Origin: Ephemerocybe angulata
Lineage: Eukaryota > Basidiomycota > Agaricomycetes > Agaricales > Psathyrellaceae
NCBI GenBank assembly: GCA_013368325.1
Contig: JAACJK010000110.1
Coordinates: 434,001 to 498,000, forward strand
DNA: 64,000 nt
Direction: 5' to 3'
A model generated the notes under the pieces. That model had not been told where the DNA came from. It was given only the letters and a program-made list of their open reading frames with translations, and did not search any database. Within the stretch, counting starts at the first letter, position 1, and every line of letters starts with the position of its first letter. The position numbers and the translations under genes are program-made. This document shows, piece by piece, positions 58,001 to 64,000 of this stretch.

Positions 58001-58755
58001 TCTCGGAACCTCCTGGAGCGTTGGTATATGGAATGGATATGGGAGAATGCATTACGGTGGGACTTGACCAGCTGGTCCAGGAAACCGGCGACGATTTGCA
58101 GTAGGGTAGGCTTCTCGGAGTAGCGGAGAAAGGCGTAGATCAGCGCAACATCTGTTCGATCACGAAACAAATCTTCGAGGTGCTCTATGGAAATGGATCT
58201 GAAAGGGCTAATTAGAATTGGATGACCAGTCGAGGGAGGGCAATACGCACGCGAGGATCGTTTTTCCAGAGCCAGCTGGGAGTATTCAATCTTGTGAGGA
58301 AGGAAGACCAAGGGATTGTAAGGATATATACTCACGAAGTCCTGTAGCCCAAACCACCGTCCCTCTCTTAGCCACAAACTCCCCAAATTCAAATGTCGCA
58401 ATCAGCCAGGTCCCAGTGTCGTCCATCCGCGCTTCCAAAGATAGTCGATAAACCTCTCTGAAGTTCGCGCCCTTCAGCCACTCCGTGACCTCCTCGACAC
58501 TCGCTATTGGCACAGTAGGGGTGAGTTCTGTCCTTCAAAGCAGCTGGTGAGCGTTACGCACCTTCAGGCCCGCTTATCGGTGCGGGATTGTAGTGGTTAT
58601 GCAAGTGGATGTCTCGCCCCGCGCTGACTATTCTGATGTCGCGAGCGGAGACATTGGAGGTGCCTGACAAGATATTGGTCACGCCTAGGAGAACTTCATT
58701 AACGAGCTACAGCGACGATGCGAATCGAGGTTTAGTCACCTTGAGGGGCATCCAT
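55010..58755 (-). CDS. NLR-type receptor: NACHT domain plus ankyrin repeats
   Basis: Architecture of fungal STAND/NLR proteins used in non-self recognition and cell death control. The start at 58755 gives MDAPQG, spliced to VTNILSGTSNVSARDIRIVS and AGRDIHLHNHYNPAPISGPE, a short N-terminal motif region common before fungal NACHT domains. Next comes ASVEEVTEWLKGANFREVYR. Walker A is built across an intron: GL|PGSGKTILA. Walker B is FIIIDGLDEVDD and is followed by LFTCRPLDLF (sensor-type Arg). After the linker HRAFLWVLHARNSLSPWDLQ and RFI|HYSAEEFM, the 712-codon last exon carries about eight degenerate ankyrin repeats, for example ETPFHIAAERDNPAALRALL, GCTPLHLARGWEVAQELL, GRTALMLTTNYPLAVKYLIS and GMSALEYALLSGNFEASNIL. 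It ends TPIIL. All ATPase motifs are intact. No enzymatic effector domain is seen at the N-terminus. Confidence 0.88.
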
Positions 58756-59169
58756 ATCGCAGTCCTTCGTGGTTGGTGGGAGAGCAAGAGGGCACTTGTG
58801 CTGTGCAGTGTGCACACCAGCGGTGTTCTGGCGGCACCGGCATGTGACAGGCCGAGGCTGGCAGGTGACCGTGGAATCATTTAATTAAGCGCCCAAGGTC
58901 GTTCAAGACCATTCAAACTTCAAAGCTCCTCTACTGCGAAGCGTTGCCCATTGGACTCAATAAACGGAATATATTCTTCTCGAGGATCTCAACAAGCACG
59001 ATGATCCTTGAGTAAACCGGTTACTCTGTCGATCCATGAATATTGAGAAGCAAAAAAGAGAGATCGTAGCGCGTTCGTGGGTTGTAGTTAAAATACACAC
59101 ACACAACAAGGATGGGCAACAGCAAGCCACTTCCAGAATAATAAATGTCGTACATAGAACAAAAAATAG
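58756..59169. other. Spacer upstream of the NLR gene
   Basis: Holds the presumed NLR promoter (transcribed leftward) and the 3' flank of the PalI-like gene. No gene seen. Confidence 0.5.
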
Positions 59170-59252
59170 ATATCAGTCCATGCTCCTCTCAAACGTCCAT
59201 GATCGTCCTCCCCCCTCCCTCCCCACTCACCCCATCCTAAATCATCAAAAAA
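59170..59252. repeat. Duplicated gene-end segment, right copy (3' flank of PalI-like gene)
   Basis: Shares its sequence with 54501-54590. It abuts the stop codon of the PalI-like gene at 59253. Confidence 0.8.
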
Positions 59253-61267
59253 CTACTGCTTCCCCCACCGCCCCTGCACACCCCCGGCCCCCACATCATA
59301 CCCCGGCGGCGGCGCCTCCTCCCCCCCTCCCCTCCCATACCCACTCTGCGGCTGCTCCCTCGGCCCCCTCACCGGACTCGCCACCACCGCCTCCCCATAC
59401 GCCCCCGCATACGGGTCATACGCCGGCGCCTCCCCCGGCGGCGGCGGCGGCGGCACACTGCTCGCCCCATACCCGTCCCCACTCAACGTATACTGCCGCT
59501 GCTGCTGAGGCTGCCCATAATCATCGATGTAGTCGGTGTTGTAGTGGTTGGCGGTGGTGTTGTAGGCGTCGTAGGAGGGCTGTCGCTGCTGTTGCTGTTG
59601 AAGGGGTGATTGGGTTAGGGCGGGGGAGTAGCCTGTTGTGAGGGCTGTGGGCGCGAGGGCGTTGCTGGTGTATCCTGCGGGGGGAGGCGGCGAGCTCGTC
59701 AGTCCGGGCGCTAGGAACGCGGGGTGTTCGCGTGCGGTATATTGGGCGTCGGGTTGCGGGCTATAGTACGTCGCGGACGGTTGCTGTTGTTGAGGAGGAG
59801 ACGAGTATGGCTGCTCGTAGGCTTCGTATTGCGCGAAGCCCGCAGTCTGCGCTGGGCCGGCGGTAGAGGGGTATTGGCTGTGTCCGCCGGATGCTGTGTG
59901 GTCTGTGAGATGATATACATCAGCGATCAATGAGCGAATCGATAATCGAAACCCATGATAGAGAATTTGAAATGCGAAGCGAAAGGGAACGCACATGAGC
60001 TTCCACCCTGGGTATGTCCGTATGCCTGGCCCTGCGGTGCGTAGGGGTCGTGGTATCCTCCAGGGACGTTCAGCATCTGCGCCGGCGGCGGGCTCGTCGT
60101 CGCGTATCCGCCACCATAGATTCCGCCCACACCCACAGCAGGCGCCGAGCTCGGCTGGTATCCACTGCCCTGCCTCTGAGGCGCAGCGTAGGCTGACGCA
60201 CCGTATGGCGCGGTCTGCGGCTGGGGCGGGTAGGTATTGGGTCCCGGGGCCGGCGTCTGCGTGGGGTTATAGTATTCGTCCACAGCTCTGTTCCCGGGGG
60301 CGCCCTGCACGTATCCGCCCGCAGCGAAGGTCGCGGACTTGGCGTGTGCGAGGGAGTGCTGGGAGGGTTTCCGGCCGGCCGTGGACCCGCTGACGGCGGT
60401 GTGGGCGTTGGACGAGGCACCGGCGTCGTTGTCCAGATATACGTGGTCGCCGTCGATGACGGCGGTCAACGGTTCGTTTTCCGAGAATGCGGGGAGGCCG
60501 CCTTCTTTCACCTTTGCGCGGGCTTTACGGTCTGCTTCTGCTTTTACGGCGTCTAGGCGCATGCGGTCGGCATAGTCGTTATCCCTCGGTGGGTCGTATC
60601 GCGAATTCGAGGCTCCACCACCACCGTACTTGTTTTCGACATCGCGCTGGTTTCGCGGCCGGCGCGAAGCGCAGCAGCGGCCGAGGGTGTAGAAGCAGCC
60701 GCTGAAGAAGAGGAGGACCCAGGCGGCGAGGGTGAGCCAGATGGCATTACCCATCGAGGCCGTCCCGACGGCGTTGATGCGCGCTTTCGCTACGAAGAAC
60801 AGCACAAGGTCGAAGATGAAGGCGAGCATGGCGACGGCGGCAGCGAAGCCCGAGACACAGGTGCTGCAGCACGTCATGCTCATCTCGCGGACGTGCGCCA
60901 GCAGCCCGAAGGCGGCGGAGCCCGTGGCGAGGATGAGGGCGACGACGTGCAAGAACAGGGCGTAGGTGATCCATTTCACGGCGACCTGGGGGATCTCGAA
61001 GGGCAGTTTGTTGCCCACAAGCCCGTTGATGTCGAGCTCGTACCCGATGCTGGGCTTGGAGCATGTCGTACCATTCCCTGGAATGTCGAGGCAGTAGCCC
61101 AGTGTGCCGAAGGTGATGGAGCCCGTGGTGTTGCCAGGGAAGTTCATGCTGGCCTTGAGGAAGTAGACGGACCTGAAGTAGGGCACGCAAAAGGAGACGA
61201 CGGCGAGCAGGGCCGCCGCGATGAGGGTGACCAGAAAACCGGGGGTCGCTGGCCGTATACAGCCCAT
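59253..61267 (-). CDS. PalI/Rim9-like (SUR7-PalI family) membrane protein
   Basis: Family members sit in the plasma membrane; Rim9/PalI assists the ambient-pH sensing pathway. It starts MGCIRPATPGFLVTLIAAAL, the first membrane helix. A Cys-containing outer loop follows (TLGYCLDIPGNGTTCSKPSI with an N-glycosylation site), then three more helices (YALFLHVVALILATGSAAFG, GFAAAVAMLAFIFDLVLFFV, AIWLTLAAWVLLFFSGCFYT). A long cytosolic tail is basic, then Pro/Gln/Tyr/Gly-rich with runs of Pro and Gln, ending VQGRWGKQ. One intron near 59900-59995 joins GGSS to HTASGGHSQYPS-type sequence. The four-helix plus long disordered tail layout is typical of fungal PalI proteins. The link to pH signalling is by family only. 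The gene is divergent from the next gene with 128 bp between starts. Confidence 0.88.
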
Positions 61268-61395
61268 GGTGGTGGTCGTGGAGGTAGAAGGAAGAGTAGC
61301 ACAACCGGCACAGCCTCCTATTCAGGAAATCTAGCAGCCATCAAAGGTGCCTGCCCCTTCGAGACATCTAATCGGCAGGCTCTTTTCCTTCCACC
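61268..61395. promoter_or_regulatory. Short divergent promoter region, PalI-like gene and 61396 gene
   Basis: Only 128 bp separate the two start codons on opposite strands, so the core promoters must overlap. No TATA box is evident. Confidence 0.45.
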
Positions 61396-62998
61396 ATGCA
61401 GTCTGAGCAGGCCTCCCAGGGAGTCCTCGTCCACACAGCAGGCTTCGTCCTCGGCTCGCTGGGGCTCTTGCTGGTAAGCCTTAGATAACCCCACCCGCCT
61501 TAGCTAACCCCCCGCAGAGCATAGTCACGTCCGCCGTGGACGTCTTCCTCGGTCACGACACCCTCGTCGCCCTCACCCGCACCCTCGCCCACCCCGCCGC
61601 CAGCCAGACCCGCCAGCTCGAGCTCGCCCCCGCCCGGCGCCTCCGCCGCGTCTCCTCCGACACCTCGCTGCACACGCGCCGCCGCGGCCCCGCCCTCCCC
61701 GTCATCTCCGTCACCTGCCCGCAGACCGCCCCCGTCACCGCCCCCGCGCCCGGCGACTCCCCGGACTCGACCTCCATCTCGCTCACCCCGCCCACCCCGC
61801 CTCTGGCAGGCACCGGCGGCGGCACGGGCACGGGCTCCCCCCGCCGCGCCACCGTGAGCTTCGCCCCGACCCCAACACAGCTCCGGCACCCCGTCGACGC
61901 GGACGCACAGTGGCTCGCCCTGCCCCCTGTCCACGCTCCCCGCAGCAAGCGCCGCCACACGCTGAACAGGTCGACGTCCAGTCCGCAGCTCTCCTCGTTC
62001 GGTGCTGCGGGCACCTTCGTTCGGGGGGAATCCCATGCGAAGACGCCCCACCCCGCAGCTGCACTCCATACTGCGACTCCGGACGCACAGCAAGTCGGTG
62101 CAGAGCCCCGCAAGGCCAGGGGCAAAGGAAAGGGGTCGAACAAGCTCTCGCTGCGCACGAGTAAGGGCAGGCCCGACTCCTCAGAGAAAGGGGCAGACCA
62201 ATGGGAGAGCGTATACGTGAACGAGCATGGCTCGCCCAACACCGCAACTGCGCCTCCGATCACTCCTATTGTCGTCACAGGGGCTGAGAGCCTCGCCGAA
62301 GCCCCTCCGAAACCCCACCGTCCAACACTGCGCAAAGCCAAAACCCTCGGGGACCTCCTGCGCCGTGTGCCCAACTCCCCTGGCCCAGGACTGCCCGACG
62401 CACAGAGTAAGCGCCTTCCTTGATACCCATCATTGTCCCTGACTGATGACATCACAACCACCTAGAGATCGAGAGCACGACCAAGAAAGCTTTTGCATTC
62501 GCCTCGTCCACCCCCTCGTCTTCGCCTTCACACACGCCAAGGGCTAAATCGCCATCGTCGAAATGCAAAGTTAAGCATAAGCAGTCGATGCCCGCGTTGC
62601 CCAGCACGACGGACAAAGAGCCTAAATTCACGCTGTCCATCAAGTCGCCTAGGGCACCCAAGGCCAACAACATTGACAACGGTGGCAACAACGCCGAATC
62701 GGATGCCAACAGCAACAGCAACAGTAATAGCAACAGCAGCAATCTGAACGCGAAGCTGAATGCGAGGAATGCGAGTGTCGGTCGTAAGGGGACCGGGGAG
62801 AGGAAGCGCACGCAACCGTATGAGGCGCCGTATTTCTGGGTTCCGCCGGATCAGGTTATGGCTATGAATTTGCGGGCGAGTGAGAGTGCGGGTGGTGATA
62901 GGGAGAGGGGGAGGAGACCGAGGACGGCGGAGGGGTTTGTGAAGAGTGCGCCTGCGTCGAGGGTTGTGAGTCCTGAGCGTGTTCGGGCAGGTGTGTGA
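61396..62998 (+). CDS. Ser/Pro-rich hypothetical protein with one N-terminal hydrophobic segment
   Basis: It starts MQSEQASQGVLVHTAGFVLG, and GFVLGSLGLLL|SIVTSAVDVFLG spans the first intron to make a single hydrophobic segment (signal anchor or membrane segment). The rest is low complexity: Thr/Pro-rich (TPPTPPLAGTGGGTGTG), basic clusters (KARGKGKGSNKLSLRTSKGR), KTLGDLLRRVP, and after a second intron near 62405-62464 an Asn/Ser repeat (DANSNSNSNSNSSN). It ends ASRVVSPERVRAGV. The conserved-looking motif EAPYFWVPPDQV near the end may be functional. No known domain recognised. The coding frame is very GC-rich in exon 2, which also opens long antisense frames. Shared promoter with the PalI-like gene suggests possible co-expression. 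Confidence 0.72.
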
Positions 62999-64000
62999 GT
63001 GCCGATTTTTGGGCGCTTGTTTGTCTGCTCTTGCTTTATATCGTGTTCACTGCTTGAGTTGCTGTGTTTCGTTCTGGGGTTTCTTGTTGCTTTTCTCTCA
63101 TTTATTTCCTCTCGTTTATCTCGTCGCATCTGCTGCATTCACGGTCTTTTTCTGAGTCTCTTTCATCATCATCAACGTTGTCGTCTTCGTCCCGTCTCGC
63201 TGCTTCATCGATCATCTGTCAGTCCGTTACACGTCTCATACACTGGGTCTAACGACCCATCTCGCCCTGCTGCCTGCCATCATTAACAACGGAATATCTA
63301 CAATCTACAACTACATTTACGTCGCGCTTATATAGGATTCGTTCAGTTAGGAGTCTCGAGGAAGGGGAGGGGAGGGTGAAGAAGTAATAGATTATTTCGT
63401 ATATAAGGAATAGAAGTTTTTCGTGTTTTCTGGTCGGCTGGATGGGGGAGGGGTGTTGGTATGAGGCCAGAACGAAAACGTGACGGTGGTATCGGTGAGA
63501 CTCCCTCTGCTTGGACGCTGGCGGCTAAATTCAGATCGGTATCATGAGGGCATAGTGATATCGACTATCTTTCTCCGATTCCAACTTCGCGTTTCGATGG
63601 CGGAGATCTAGGTGTTGTACGAGCGTCTGTTGAGCATCCACACTCCTATCAATAGTGGTCGGGCCTGACGGGCGCTTACCTTCGGGGCCTCGGCACCGTC
63701 CGGTTACATTCACACCGATCGACTGACTCCTCATCGGGTTTTGTGATCGGGGGCGGGTGGATATGTATCGAATACGAGCTTGTCTCTACGCGGATCGGTA
63801 GCTTAACTGCAAAGGCCTTTTGCTATTGAGCAAAACGTAACAATTGTCAGCTTCGGTTGGCCCGATCCCTTTTTCCTTTATTTTGTGGGTGGTGGGGATT
63901 TCTTTTATGAGGAGGAGGAAGGGGCTTGGGACTGTGAATCTGCGGTGGGTTTGAAGGGTTTTTTTCCTTATATCGGAGGGGTGTTGAGGAGCTTTGGTAC
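62999..64000. other. Right edge of window, no supported gene
   Basis: The first part is T-rich and likely the 3' UTR of the preceding gene. I found no family-like exon in the remainder; a gene continuing past the edge cannot be excluded. Confidence 0.45.

Noticed and set aside
61553..62461. 302-codon open frame antisense to the Ser/Pro-rich gene
   Set aside because: Caused by very high GC and low complexity of the sense exon; no domain.

Overview
The window looks like nuclear DNA from a mushroom-forming basidiomycete (Agaricomycetes). Almost every gene is broken by many short introns of about 45-65 bp with GT..AG ends. The recognisable proteins are eukaryotic housekeeping factors: dynactin p150, ribosomal protein eL28, adenosine kinase, Snu114 and calnexin. 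They are mixed with families typical of this clade: a PalI/Rim9-like membrane protein, a membrane-anchored LysM protein, a ricin-B-type lectin, F-box/LRR proteins and a NACHT-ankyrin NLR. All exon joins were made by eye from splice consensus and family similarity, so start codons and small exons are provisional.

Layout. 1-4.5 kb: the 3' part of the dynactin p150 gene (+) converges on a C2H2 zinc-finger gene (-). 4.6-14.2 kb: three tandem ABC half-transporter genes (+). 14.4-20.8 kb: a LysM membrane protein, a roughly 99-residue unknown protein, ribosomal protein eL28 (-) and a secreted carboxylesterase. 20.8-23.7 kb: a degraded patch with a 1,223-bp terminal-inverted-repeat element abutting a truncated Pumilio (PUF) gene. 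23.8-27.4 kb: adenosine kinase and an F-box/LRR gene. 27.5-38.3 kb: four tandem TPR genes (-). 38.6-44.3 kb: Snu114 and calnexin (+). 45.9-52 kb: a ricin-B lectin (+), a second F-box/LRR gene (-) split by another copy of the same 1,223-bp element in inverted orientation, and a 2-oxoglutarate/Fe(II) oxygenase (-). 55-58.8 kb: an NLR (NACHT plus ankyrin repeats, -). 59.2-63 kb: a PalI-like gene (-) divergent from a Ser/Pro-rich protein with one hydrophobic segment (+).

The housekeeping genes do not form an operon and share no pathway. The accessory part is shaped by local duplication and mobile DNA: an ABC triplet, a TPR quartet in which the fourth copy has lost its start-codon frame, two F-box/LRR paralogues about 20 kb apart, two inverted copies of one non-autonomous hAT-like element, and a short duplicated gene-end segment on either side of the NLR gene. 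The most striking observations are the element inside the F-box gene, whose target duplication lets the pre-insertion reading frame be read off, and the extra segment of about 35-40 residues just before the ABC signature motif shared by all three transporters.
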